NCBI GenBank assembly: GCA_020161395.1
Contig: JAIUOE010000003.1
Span: 372,001 to 436,000 of the forward strand
Length of the DNA: 64,000 nt
Source of the DNA: Bacteroidota bacterium
Lineage (GTDB): Bacteria; Bacteroidota; Ignavibacteria; Ignavibacteriales; Ignavibacteriaceae
Direction: 5' to 3'
A program made the translations under genes and the position numbers. This document shows, piece by piece, positions 26,659 to 37,000 of this stretch (position 1 is the stretch's first letter; every line of letters starts with the position of its first letter). The notes beneath the pieces are model-generated. The model searched no databases and had not been told where the DNA came from. It saw nothing but the letters and a program-made list of their open reading frames with translations.

Positions 26659-27933
26659 TTACTTCATCAGCAACATTTTCTTAACAGAAACATAATCGCC
26701 GGCAACAAGTTTATAAATGTAGAAACCGGAAGCGAGTTCTCCGCTGCCAAATTTCACATCATAGTATCTGCCTGCTTCGGCTGTTCCGTCAAAGAGAGTA
26801 GCAACTTCGGCACCAAGTGAGTTGTAAACCTTTAGTGTTGCTTTAGTATCTTCCTTCAGTGCGAACCTTATCGAGGTCTCCGGATTGAACGGATTTGGAT
26901 AATTCTGTTCCAGAACAAAACCGTTTGGAAGATTGTCAACCAGCACTTCAACTATCGGGCTGTATTCATACTTTCCGTCGTTGTCTATTTGTTTCAGTCT
27001 GTATGAAATTTTTCCAGTACCAGTTGGTTTGTCAGAGAAGCTGTAGAACTTCGGAGAATTGGTCGAGCCATAACCCTCAACAAAGCCGATTTTATTCCAA
27101 TCCGTCAAAGCGGATTTTCTCTCAACTTCGAAACCATAGTTGTTAATCTCGGTTGCGGTTTCCCATTTCAAATCAACAATGCCATTTCGGATTGCAGCGT
27201 TGAATGAGGTCAGTTCGACAGGGAGAGATTGCTCAGACCAAGCGGTAGATGGTGTAACACCACTTCCAGTACTTGGATAATAAATATATTTGTCCAAGAG
27301 TTGGTTGGTTGACCCTGTAGGATTTGAAATAGGGAATGTTGACCAAATATAATTCCCACTGGCATTATTAGTCCAGAATGAAATTCCCAATGGGGCCGAT
27401 GCCCCAGGTGTGAAACCTAAATCTGACCACGGAATCCTGATCCTGATTTCACCCCCGGTACCGGAAAAAACTACTTGTGAATTTGTGCCATCGTCTCCAC
27501 CCGTTCTTGAAACAAATACCCAATTACCAGAATTGACTGACCACCTTTCATATGCGTTGCCATTTGTGGTAGGTACTCCTCCGAAGGATGAATTATTTTC
27601 ATAATATAAATAGTAGTCAAATTTTTGCTGATTACCGCTGCTAAAAGTTGCTCCCTGTATCCCACTTAAACTTCCATTCGATCCATGAGGATCTGTATCA
27701 AAAGCAACATAGTACATATCTGATGAATAATTTGTGTTGCCTCCCGTCCAGCCAACATAGATATATGTACCATCCCAAGCAATATAATATGTGCAATTGT
27801 TATCTGTTCCCAGAGTGTAAGAAGCTCCAAAAGCGGAAGCATTATTCGTAGCTCCATCCATAGTCACAGTTTTTGGTGTTTGCCCAAACACACTCCACCC
27901 GCACAATATTAAAATTGTAATCAACTTTTTCAT
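26659..27933 (-). CDS. T9SS cargo with DOMON/CBM9-like N-terminal domain (424 aa)
   Basis: The signal peptide MKKLITILILCGWSVFGQ is followed by a beta-sandwich-like domain (about 20-235: TVTMDGATNNASAFGASY, YYIAWDGTYIYVGWTG, EIRIRIPWSDLGF) resembling DOMON/CBM9-type domains found in substrate-binding surface proteins. Then comes the same fibronectin-like plus type A T9SS sorting module as in the neighbouring gene (LPVELTSFNAA to VSVKKMLLMK), nearly identical over the last 170 residues. The start is ATG 27933, seven bases after GGAGGA; the ATG at 27939 is too close to it. Ligand unknown. Confidence 0.85.
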   Translation of the reverse strand: MKKLITILILCGWSVFGQTPKTVTMDGATNNASAFGASYTLGTDNNCTYYIAWDGTYIYVGWTGGNTNYSSDMYYVAFDTDPHGSNGSLSGIQGATFSSGNQQKFDYYLYYENNSSFGGVPTTNGNAYERWSVNSGNWVFVSRTGGDDGTNSQVVFSGTGGEIRIRIPWSDLGFTPGASAPLGISFWTNNASGNYIWSTFPISNPTGSTNQLLDKYIYYPSTGSGVTPSTAWSEQSLPVELTSFNAAIRNGIVDLKWETATEINNYGFEVERKSALTDWNKIGFVEGYGSTNSPKFYSFSDKPTGTGKISYRLKQIDNDGKYEYSPIVEVLVDNLPNGFVLEQNYPNPFNPETSIRFALKEDTKATLKVYNSLGAEVATLFDGTAEAGRYYDVKFGSGELASGFYIYKLVAGDYVSVKKMLLMK

Positions 27934-27999
27934 AAACATTCCTCCGAAGAGTTTTGATTAAACATATGTATTTCTATTTTCTCTAAAACCTCACTGATA

Positions 28000-28240
28000 A
28001 TTAATCCTCACATTAGCTAAACCTTGCGGCACAAAGTGTATAATAAAATGCATTTTTTACCACAATACAATTTACGAATATCTTTAAATTAAATCCAAAT
28101 ATTTTTAATAAATTACCAAAATAAATTGCTATTTTGGGCTCCTGTGATGAATTTCACTGGCATTTACGAGGTTTCTGGGATAAAACATCCCCCTCCGAAT
28201 GAATTCGAAGACTAGTAGTTCACGGCGAAACAGAAAAACC
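28000..28240. other. A/T-rich intergenic region above the T9SS gene
   Basis: Part of the 810-base gap between 27934 and 28746. It has no credible ORF. It probably holds the promoter of the 424-aa T9SS gene; a TACACTTTG (minus strand, near 28037-28045) is one base longer than a -7 consensus box. Confidence 0.35.
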
Positions 28241-28585
28241 TACAGTCCCGATAATCGGGAGGTTTTAACCACATGAAAATAATAACAATCAATCCCCCGG
28301 ATAATTACATAATGTTTGTCGGTTGGACAATCGAGACGATTGTCGCTCCTTCTCATTTTTTTTTAGGGATTTGTCGCCGTTTTCCTACGAACATGCCACA
28401 CGCCCAGGCGTGTTCTGGTGGAATTGGGAATGATTGTTTTTCCTACGAACATGCCACACGCCCGGGCGTGTTCTGGTGGAGTTGGGAATAATTGTTTTTC
28501 CTACGAACATGCCACACGCCTGGGCGTGTTGATTTAGCGAATATCTGTGTTCATCTAATTAATCTGCGTGTATCTGCGTCCCCTA
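28240..28585 (+). repeat. Composite palindromic intergenic repeat, copy C, with 58-bp tandem units
   Basis: In order: the hairpin CCCGATAATCGGG (28247-28259), the palindrome GACAATCGAGACGATTGTC (28326-28344) followed by GCTCC, then three CTACGAACATG units with CACACGCC/GGCGTGT-type hairpins at 28385, 28443 and 28501, exactly 58 bases apart, and an ATCTGTGTTCATCT / ATCTGCGTC phrase (28545-28582). The same modules make up copies A and B. Confidence 0.85.
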
Positions 28586-28639
28586 AAAAGGTGTCATCAG
28601 ATGGGTTCGATGAAATCATGAATTCCGGTTAAAATAAAA

Positions 28640-28663
28640 AAAGCTGCCATTTCTGACAGCTTT
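28640..28663 (-). terminator. Terminator of the envelope operon
   Basis: AAAGCTGTC pairs with GGCAGCTTT (one G-U pair) around a 6-base loop, followed by T-rich minus-strand sequence. It lies about 80 bases below the stop of the 1066-aa Omp85-like gene and probably ends the transcript that starts at lpxC. Confidence 0.85.
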
Positions 28664-28746
28664 AAAATAACTCAACAATAAAATTTCATACTTCAAACTT
28701 CTGACTTCAAACCTGATTTCAGTTCATACTTCACAGCTAATAGCTG

Positions 28747-31700
28747 TTAAAAGTCTGTCCCGAGGGAAAAATAGAAAATCGGTTTACTGAAGCCGTCAAC
28801 ATTGTAAGCCCAGGCGAGATCGAACCTCAGGAGGAAGTAGAGAAAATATGTTCTCAAGCCAAAGCCGGTACCCATAAGCAGATCTTTGGTTATGGTGTTC
28901 CCTTTTTCATCTTTGGTGAAGAGACGGAGCTGCTCATTGTTCGTCCAAGCAGCACCTGCGTCAAAGAAGATGGTACCCATTATGTTGCTGAAGAAGAGAG
29001 GCAGACCACCTGTGATAAGGTATCTTATGAATGGAAAACGAAGTTCCACATTCATAAGTCCGTATTTGGTGCCCACCACTTCGGCATAGTTGTAACCGCG
29101 CATCGGAAGTGCAGTGGAGAGAAACACAAAATCGCTCGGAGAGTCGAGAGGAAGTCTTCCCGTTGACCAGTCACGGTTTATCCAGTTTTCCGTACCACCG
29201 ATAAAGAAGCGCTGTGGATTTGTACCCCAGGAATAGCCAAAGGAACCTCTGACAGCCAATGAATAGTCACCCCAGAATCTAAGATATTCACGATAATCTC
29301 CCAGAACGGAGTAAAAACCATATTTATCAGCCTGGATTATCGGGTTTGCCATAAATTCGAAGCGGTATCTTGTTCCGTCAATTGGAGCGGTGTAACCAAA
29401 AATAGTGTTGTCGTGTACAAAAGCAATGGATGGGACAAGAAAGGTATTTTCCCTCTGTGGCTCAAGAGTGTTGTCAAGATTTGTCTGTGTTGCGTTTGTA
29501 ACTCCGAGGCTAAGATCAAGTCTGTAGAATCTGTTCAGGGGATAGCTCGCAGAAATAACCGCTCCATAATTCCTGAATCTAAAGAAATTCAGGAAATTCC
29601 CTCTCTGCTGATAGATAAATCTTGCAGTGTGGAATGCAGACACACCTATATCCCACCTTCCCTTCAAGTAATAGTAAGCCAGACCGTAATCGCTGTTCTT
29701 AAGATCAATCTGAAGTGAAGTGAAGCCAATCAGTTTATGATCACCGAGCACATCGCTAAAGGAAAGCACCGTTGTTCCCAGCAGTCCGTAATATGTGCTG
29801 TAACCCGCATTTGCATACACCAGATCGGGTGAAAAATTGACTTTATATTTTCTTATTTTGAAATCGCCGTCATCTTCCAGCCTGTCAGGAAGTAAAAACT
29901 CGAGGTTGGGCAGTTTGGTCGTATCTTTTACTTTTGGAGCGTTATCGCCGAATGCAATTGTGGAATAGTCAATCAGTACAGAATCACCATAAGCTTTCAC
30001 AGTATCGCCAAAAACACCTGTAAACACTTCAACCTTTGTTTCAGAGGAATCCTTGTCGAGGGCATCGGGTTTTTCCTGTTCAAATTTCTTTACTTTATAA
30101 GTCGTATCAAACGGATTGGTGCCATTTCCACCCTTGAACTTGCTTCCTCCATTTACCAGTTCATTCATGTAATCTGTAAACGGAATTGAATCTTTATCGA
30201 TGGAAAGACCGAATGGATTATTTACCGTGAAAATATTGTACGAAGCTTTGTACATGGCATTCATGGCAAGTTTTTTTCCGTCATAGGAAGTGCTGATCTG
30301 GTCGAGACCGTTCAGGGAATTGGTAACGGGAGTAGGTTTATTTGTCGGTTTCCAGTCAGCATTTGGCTTTATTTTATAGATGTTGTTTATTCCGTTATAG
30401 TCAGAGATGAAGAGTACTTCGTCACCCGATTGTGAAGGAAGTGGATATTTTTCATCACTTAACGGATAATCTGTAAGCCTTCTGATTGCTCTGGTTTCGA
30501 CTTCAATTTCGTATATGTCCATCTGACTGTAATCGTGACGGTACATTTCATATCCCTCAAGTTTACTCTTTGCTTCAGTGAGAGTGTCGCGATCTGAGGA
30601 GAAATAGACCTTTTTACCATCGTAAGACCATCTTGGATCTGAATCGGAAAAAATGTCATTCGACAGATTTTCGATCTTTCCTGACTCAAAATCATAGATA
30701 TAGATATCCGATGTGTGGTAATTTTGAGCTGCGAAAACGAGTCTCTTGCCATCCTTTGACCAGTCAACTGTTTCTATTCCGGGGAATCTTACAGGCACGC
30801 TGACCGCATCACCACTTTCAGCATCAACTATAAAAATGGCGTCTTCAGCACCGCTTTTTGCCGAAATTGCGATCTTTTTTCCATCAGGTGACCACGAGAT
30901 TCCGGGAGTAAGAATATTCAACTCTTCAAAATCGACGGTTCTGTTACCCTTTACAAGTCTTTTTATTTCCTTACCTGTGTTTGCATCCATAAGATAGACA
31001 TCGAAGAAATAATCCTTGTTCGAGATATAAACGATCTTGTCACCCTGCGGAGAAATTGCAGGAGAGATATTATAAGAGGAGTTGTCCTTTTTTGGATCGG
31101 TCAGCCTTTTTGCAAACTCATCAGGGTCTTTGCGGTTGGTGATATCGGGCCAGAACACCCTCTTTATATCTTTCTTCCATCTCTCGCTTAATTCGTCAAC
31201 TGTCAGACCGATGGAAGCTTTCATTCCCTGATCTACTCCACCTTTTCCCTTTACATTCATCACAAGTTCGGCAACCTTTTCTCTGCCGTACTTTTTAGCG
31301 ATGTAATAGAAAACCGCCTGTCCACCTCTGTAAGCAAAGTAGCCGTCGAGATTTTTGATATCGGGAAGATACTCATTGATAGCCGCATCCCTGATAAACT
31401 GATCAGTGTTGGTATCCCAGCCGAGTGAAAGATACTCCGCAAGCCCCTCCGAGAACCACAAAGGAAGATTTACTGCTGAATTGCTGGAGATAATATTTTG
31501 AAGTGCACCTCCGTAAAACATGTCATTCATTACACCGTGAACCAGTTCATGGTGGATTACATGTCTGAACATTTTGTAGTTACCGGAGAAAGGAAGAACG
31601 ATCCTGTTCTTGAAGAGTTCTGTGAAACCACCTGTTCCCTCTCCAAGATAGGAATCGATTACATTCGTTTCCTGAAATTCATTCTGTGAGTCGTAAAGAA

Positions 31701-31947
31701 TTACGCTGATTCTCTTCTGAATCGTATAATTCAAAGAGGAATGAATCTGAGCCAGTGCATCCTCAATTGCTGTAGCAGCAAACTCCGCAATATTTTTCCC
31801 TTCCATGGTAAAATATATATCGAAGTGTTTTGTCTGAATGTAGTACCAGTCGTAGTCTTTGTATTGAACTTTATTCCTGCCAAACTGCCCGAAAGACTGT
31901 GAAATGATTACCACAACAAAAACAAAAAATAACGCCGCTTTTCTCAT
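28747..31947 (-). CDS. Metallopeptidase-PD40 propeller-Omp85-like barrel fusion (1066 aa)
   Basis: Signal peptide (1-20). Residues about 30-260 form a gluzincin-like (peptidase MA) domain with HHELVHG giving the zinc site (H133, E134, H137) and WFSEGLAEYLS giving the third ligand E167. Residues about 270-600 hold TolB/PD40 propeller repeats (GISWSPDGKKIAISAKSG, DPRWSYDGKKVYFSSDRD). Residues about 690-1066 are beta-rich with PMRGYNYAEVVGTKYGL and end in FYFSLGTDF, as in Omp85/BamA barrels (conserved RGY loop, terminal Phe). It should sit in the outer membrane with the propeller and peptidase in the periplasm. It lies 24 bases below rnr and in the same run as tamB, so it may be the barrel partner of TamB; that role is inference. 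Automatic annotation would call it TolB-like. Confidence 0.85.
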   Translation of the reverse strand: MRKAALFFVFVVVIISQSFGQFGRNKVQYKDYDWYYIQTKHFDIYFTMEGKNIAEFAATAIEDALAQIHSSLNYTIQKRISVILYDSQNEFQETNVIDSYLGEGTGGFTELFKNRIVLPFSGNYKMFRHVIHHELVHGVMNDMFYGGALQNIISSNSAVNLPLWFSEGLAEYLSLGWDTNTDQFIRDAAINEYLPDIKNLDGYFAYRGGQAVFYYIAKKYGREKVAELVMNVKGKGGVDQGMKASIGLTVDELSERWKKDIKRVFWPDITNRKDPDEFAKRLTDPKKDNSSYNISPAISPQGDKIVYISNKDYFFDVYLMDANTGKEIKRLVKGNRTVDFEELNILTPGISWSPDGKKIAISAKSGAEDAIFIVDAESGDAVSVPVRFPGIETVDWSKDGKRLVFAAQNYHTSDIYIYDFESGKIENLSNDIFSDSDPRWSYDGKKVYFSSDRDTLTEAKSKLEGYEMYRHDYSQMDIYEIEVETRAIRRLTDYPLSDEKYPLPSQSGDEVLFISDYNGINNIYKIKPNADWKPTNKPTPVTNSLNGLDQISTSYDGKKLAMNAMYKASYNIFTVNNPFGLSIDKDSIPFTDYMNELVNGGSKFKGGNGTNPFDTTYKVKKFEQEKPDALDKDSSETKVEVFTGVFGDTVKAYGDSVLIDYSTIAFGDNAPKVKDTTKLPNLEFLLPDRLEDDGDFKIRKYKVNFSPDLVYANAGYSTYYGLLGTTVLSFSDVLGDHKLIGFTSLQIDLKNSDYGLAYYYLKGRWDIGVSAFHTARFIYQQRGNFLNFFRFRNYGAVISASYPLNRFYRLDLSLGVTNATQTNLDNTLEPQRENTFLVPSIAFVHDNTIFGYTAPIDGTRYRFEFMANPIIQADKYGFYSVLGDYREYLRFWGDYSLAVRGSFGYSWGTNPQRFFIGGTENWINRDWSTGRLPLDSPSDFVFLSTALPMRGYNYAEVVGTKYGLMNVELRFPFIRYLITGGLPLFFSNIMGTIFFDAGAAWTNNEQLRLFTKDEKGNTITKDLLMGTGFGLRTYFLYFLLRFDLAWAYNVDGFSKPIFYFSLGTDF

Positions 31948-31971
31948 CTTTTCTGCCTCGAATAAAAATCA

Positions 31972-34080
31972 TTAAGCAATTGTAAAATCAACATTTGACC
32001 TCTCGGGATTCACCCGGATAAGTTTGGTTCTCAGTTTGTCGCCAAGTCTGTAAACCCTGCCGCTTCTCTCACCGCGGAGACAATAATTCTTCTCCTCAAA
32101 AGTGAAGTAGTCTCCTTCGATGTCGCGGACATGCACCAAACCTTCTGCAAGAGAATCTGCAAGTTTAACAAAAAATCCAAAACTTGTCACACCTGAAATT
32201 ATTCCGTCAAATTCTTCTCCCACAAGTGGAGTAAGGTACTCGATGTATTTCTTTCTTACCGACAGTCTTTCTGCTTCCACAGCAGTTCTTTCGGTTAGTG
32301 AAATGTGAGCGCAGATGCCTCTTAATTCAGTCTCATTGTATAGAATCTTCCCTTTCGTGGAAGCATGGTGGAAAAGGATTCTGTGAACAAGCAAATCGGC
32401 ATATCTTCTGATCGGCGAAGTAAAATGTGAATAATACCCGAATCCCAGACCGTAGTGTCCGATATTGTCGGTGGAATAAATCGCTTTAGCCATGGTTCTG
32501 ATTGAAAGCTCGCTCACGAGCACTTCTTCTTCTTTTTGCTTCACTGCCTCCATAAGAGCATTGAACTGCTGAGGAGTCGGAGAATCAGAAAAATTGACCA
32601 AAAATCCGAGTGATTTCACAAATCTTGCGAATTCTCTCATCTTCTCTTTGTCCGGCTTGTCATGAATTCTGTAAACAAACGGTACAACCTCGGTTTCGCT
32701 TTTGCTCTTGTTTACATGTTCAGAAACGATTTTGTTGGCAAGCAACATGAACTCTTCGATCATTTTGTTGCTGTCCTTCATCTCTTTTCGTTTTACACCG
32801 AGCACTTCACCCTCGGCACCGATAAGAAATTTCACTTCATCGGTCGCAAAGTCGATACTCCCCGCTTTCATCCTCTTTGACCGAAGAGTTTTGGCTATTT
32901 TGTTCAATATGGTGATTTCGGAAGCGAGGTCTCCTGTACCCGTCTCGATTACCTGTTGTGCTTCCTCATAAGAAAATCTTCTTTTACTGTTTATGACAGT
33001 TTTGGCAATTCTGTAGTTTAAAACTTTCCCGCGCGAGGTCATTTCAACCACTACCGAATATGTTAACCTGTCCCTATATGGGACCAGGGAACAAATACCG
33101 TTTGAAAGCTCCTCGGGTAACATCGGAATAACAGCTCCAACAAGATAGACACTGTTTCCTCTTTCTAGGGCTTCCTTGTCGAGAGAGGTTCCGGGTCTGA
33201 CATAATGGCTTACATCTGCGATATGGATACCGATTTCATAATTGCCGTTTTCAAGGGTTTCGATCGAGAGAGCATCGTCAAAATCCTTTGCATCTTCCGG
33301 ATCAATGGTGAAAACATTTTTGTTCCTGAAGTCTTCCCTTTTCGCAGTTTCCTCTTCCGGCACTTCTTCGGAGAAAGACCTTGCCTCTTCAAAAGTCTTT
33401 TTGGCAAATTTGAAAGGCAGGTTATATTCACGGGCGATTGTGATGACATCAACATCCACACCTTCCCCTTTACCCACCACCTCGACAACTTTTGCCTCCG
33501 GATTGATCTTCGGGTTACTCCAGTTGATCTCTCCGACAAATACCCTGTCACCCGGTAAAGCCCCGTTAAGGTCGGCTTCAGGGATGTAGATGTTCCTGTG
33601 AATTTCGGGGATATCCGGTTTCAGTATGTAAAACGAACCTTCTTTTGATATGATTCCCGAAATTTCATGCCATTTTCTTTCCACAACTGAAACAATCTGT
33701 CCCGTCATGAGTACCCGGTTTCTTCCTTTGAGTTCCTTCGCAGCAACTGAAAGTTCAACCGTGTCACCATGAAAAGCCGTATTGAAGTAACGGGAGGAGA
33801 TGTAATATCCACCACCCTGCACCCGGTCCTTGAAAACGAAACCCGAGCCGTCCTTTTGGATATTGAATTCACCCTTCACAGTCTTGTCCTGTGTCCTGGG
33901 CATATATTTGAATCTTTTTCCGTCGCGGACAAGAAATCCTTCTTCACTTAGCTGGTGAAGAAAGGCTTTCATTGCCTCATATTCCTGTTCGGTGAATATA
34001 TCGAGGTGTTTTGCCAGTTGCTTTGCCTTTACAGGCGTGTTTGCATTCCTTTGAAAGTATGCTTTGATCTTGTTTTTCAT
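31972..34080 (-). CDS. rnr: Ribonuclease R
   Basis: A 702-residue 3'-5' exoribonuclease that degrades structured RNA. An N-terminal winged-helix region (1-60) and cold-shock domains (about 70-225) precede the RNB catalytic domain with the metal-binding Asp cluster in IDPEDAKDFDDALSIE, and ADVSHYVRPGTSLDKEA; a C-terminal S1 domain (about 615-700, EEFDGIISGVTSFGFFVKL) ends the protein. Length is near the usual 700-800. The ATG shares its A with the tamB stop (TAATG). Confidence 0.95.
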   Translation of the reverse strand: MKNKIKAYFQRNANTPVKAKQLAKHLDIFTEQEYEAMKAFLHQLSEEGFLVRDGKRFKYMPRTQDKTVKGEFNIQKDGSGFVFKDRVQGGGYYISSRYFNTAFHGDTVELSVAAKELKGRNRVLMTGQIVSVVERKWHEISGIISKEGSFYILKPDIPEIHRNIYIPEADLNGALPGDRVFVGEINWSNPKINPEAKVVEVVGKGEGVDVDVITIAREYNLPFKFAKKTFEEARSFSEEVPEEETAKREDFRNKNVFTIDPEDAKDFDDALSIETLENGNYEIGIHIADVSHYVRPGTSLDKEALERGNSVYLVGAVIPMLPEELSNGICSLVPYRDRLTYSVVVEMTSRGKVLNYRIAKTVINSKRRFSYEEAQQVIETGTGDLASEITILNKIAKTLRSKRMKAGSIDFATDEVKFLIGAEGEVLGVKRKEMKDSNKMIEEFMLLANKIVSEHVNKSKSETEVVPFVYRIHDKPDKEKMREFARFVKSLGFLVNFSDSPTPQQFNALMEAVKQKEEEVLVSELSIRTMAKAIYSTDNIGHYGLGFGYYSHFTSPIRRYADLLVHRILFHHASTKGKILYNETELRGICAHISLTERTAVEAERLSVRKKYIEYLTPLVGEEFDGIISGVTSFGFFVKLADSLAEGLVHVRDIEGDYFTFEEKNYCLRGERSGRVYRLGDKLRTKLIRVNPERSNVDFTIA

Positions 34081-37000
34081 TAAAACTCTATTTTGTATTT
34101 TAGACCCATTTCATTGATCATCGTGTTGTTTGATGATCCTTCGCCTATCGACTCCCGTCTTTCAATCCTGATAAGGAAATTTTTTATCACGGGAATCTCA
34201 AACCTGAATGTGGCTGCAGAAAGGTCCTGGAAAACATTGGTGGTACCACCAAATGAATATTTAATTGTGGATATCTGCCCGGAAAGATTGAACTTTGTTT
34301 GATTTCCGGCAGCCCTGACCTCGAGTGATTTTACATAATCACCAAGATAACTTGATAACAGCCCTCCTAATAATGAACCGGCAAGTGAAGTGGCGGTTCC
34401 CTGTATTGTGTTTATTTGCCCTTCGGCACTTGATTTATCCGCTTCTGTCAAATCTGATTTGAACTTCCCTGTAAGAATAAACCAGACTGCGTCTGCTTTG
34501 TCATACTGGGGTGATGGAACTGCATTCTTTATATTATCCTCACCTACATAGACAGCAATGTTGTCTGTTTCCTTTGCAAACTTTGTAGAGAGTTCGTCCA
34601 TACTTCCCTTAAGTTTCAGTTTTACCTGAACCGGCTGCTCATTGCTGCTACCCTTGGAAGAGAAAACATAGTAGGAATTGTAGTTCGCAACGATATCGAG
34701 ATAAGGATTAAAAATTTCCTTTTCGAATCTCAAAGTACCCAATGCTGCGAATGTTTTAAGATTTAAAAATTCAAGTGTCGATTCTTCAGATACTTTTAAC
34801 TCACCCTGAACATTTTCGAACCCGCCGAGTTTTTCATAGTTCAGTTCTCCCTCGAGGTAGGTGGTGAGTTTCTGATTTGCCTCCTGTGAGAGGATCATCG
34901 TCATCTTCGAGTTCTTCGACATTGTTATTTTGATTTGATACTCGAGATTAAAAGGTGTTTGCTTCACCCCGGCGATAGCGGAATCTTTGTATTGCCTGTC
35001 ATCCTCGAGAAAAGAAAGGAAAGTGGAATCGAGCACCCCGCCGGTATAATCATAATTCATATACTTGTAAATGTAATTGTCACCGGCGTTTGAAACCCCG
35101 CTCTGAGTGGGAGGAATAGTAAGGTCTGTTTTATCGAGATTTATCGAAGCTTTTACAAAGTAGTTGTTCCTGTTAATGTTAAGTACAATATCCTCATTGG
35201 TTGAGACCACAAGTTTACCGAAAATCGGGAATTCCTTTGTCGGCTTCTTACTGTCCATTACCGTAAGATTGCCACCAAGCCTTATTTGTCCCGACTTTAG
35301 TTCATAACCTGTAAGGTGAAGTGAACCCGTACCTGTTATTTTTCCGTAGAAATCGAGATTGCCTTCATTGGTGACAGCAAGTTTTTCAATGGTGAGGGTG
35401 GAATCATTCAAAACAACCCCTGCCTCGAGACCGTAAATCAGATTGGTCATTGCCACTCTGAACAAGCCGCCCTCAATTTCTGCAGTTCCATTCTTGGAAA
35501 GGTTGGGGTAGTATCCTGAAATTCTGATCTGAGAACGGAATAAACCTGTCAGTTCTTTCACATTCGGAATAAAACCGTTGAGAGCACTAAGTGAGAAGTT
35601 TTTCGCATCTATTCGCAAATCTGTAAGTTTATCCTTAACAAAATCAAATTTCGAATCCGCAAAGGATATCCTGTATGGTATCACCCCTGTCACAGCAAGA
35701 AGCGAGTCATCCCCCTCTGTTTTACCGGAATAAAAATAGCCTGTGGGACGAATTTCCTCATTTTCGTAAACAGCAGAGAATTTCAACTTTCCGAGCGTTT
35801 GCTTTTGGTACTTTATCGCATCTATCCGGAAATCGGAGTGGATCACAGGCGACTCGAAACCTCCTCTTGCACGAACAGCAAATTTGATATCTGCATCCAC
35901 AGGTTGTGCAATCGGTTGTTTTAAGATATCACTCATAATCTCGTGAAGAGAGATGTTCTCGATTTTTGCATCTGCCATCAGCGAATCTTTATCAAGTCTT
36001 GCGTCAAGACTTACAATCTGCCTTTGACCAATTCCCAAAGAAAAATTCTTGACAAAAAGGGCATCATTACTGAAAGAAATGACTGTATTTGCCATATTCT
36101 CGAGTTTATATCCCTTATAGTCTATTTTGGTCTCATACATATCCAATTCGAGAGAATCTTTCATGAAATCGACCACCAGGGCTATCCGGGCTTTGACCAT
36201 CTCATTGTAATTCACATCCAGGCGTTCGAGATCGAGTATCGATTTGTCGAGAGAAACTACAAGTTCGGTATTCGAAAGGGTATCGGCTCTACCCCTCTCA
36301 ATCATAAAAATCTTTTTTGTCGTGCTCTGTATGGAACCCTTGATACTCCCGATCTGAATCTCATTTGAAGGGTGTGAAAGTTTTATCTTTGAATTCGAAC
36401 CCCACAATATCAAAGTACTGGATGAATCAGAAGCACGCAAACGAAGAAGATCAAGATCGTTATTCAATGAAAACAAAACTTTCGTAGTATCCAGCACAAT
36501 CAGCCCGGAAAGAGAACCTTGAATATCAAAGGTTCGAAGTTTCAGAAACCTTTTTAAGGGTCCTAAATCCTTAACCTGAAGTGAATAAGAGAGAGAGTCA
36601 TTGGACTTTACACTAAATCCCCTGTTTGTGGGAATGGGGGCTTTAGCATTTGCGACAGCCGCTGAATCCTCGAAGAAATCGGGGTAGTAGTTGGAAAGAA
36701 TTTTTGAGAGGTCTGCAAACAAATTTGTCGATTCTGTCCCCAGATTAGTCCCGAGAGTGGCATAACTGAACCTCCCTGCTGTGGACATGGTGAAGAGGTT
36801 CGAAGTTATAAAAATATCCTTTTGCATATCGGGTGTTGCCGTCAGTTTGATATTGGCATCTATCTCACCGAGGGAATCCCCTTTTATCTTTGTATCAAGA
36901 AGATTAAGATTTGCATTCAGCACCATGTCGTCGGGATTGAGACCTTTTCCCTCTGCATCGAAAGTAAAATTGATTGATGAATTTTCCATCGAATTGCCCG

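Noticed and set aside
28273-28491. Plus-strand ORF in the repeat cluster
   Set aside because: Built from the CTACGAACATG repeats, no support as a protein.
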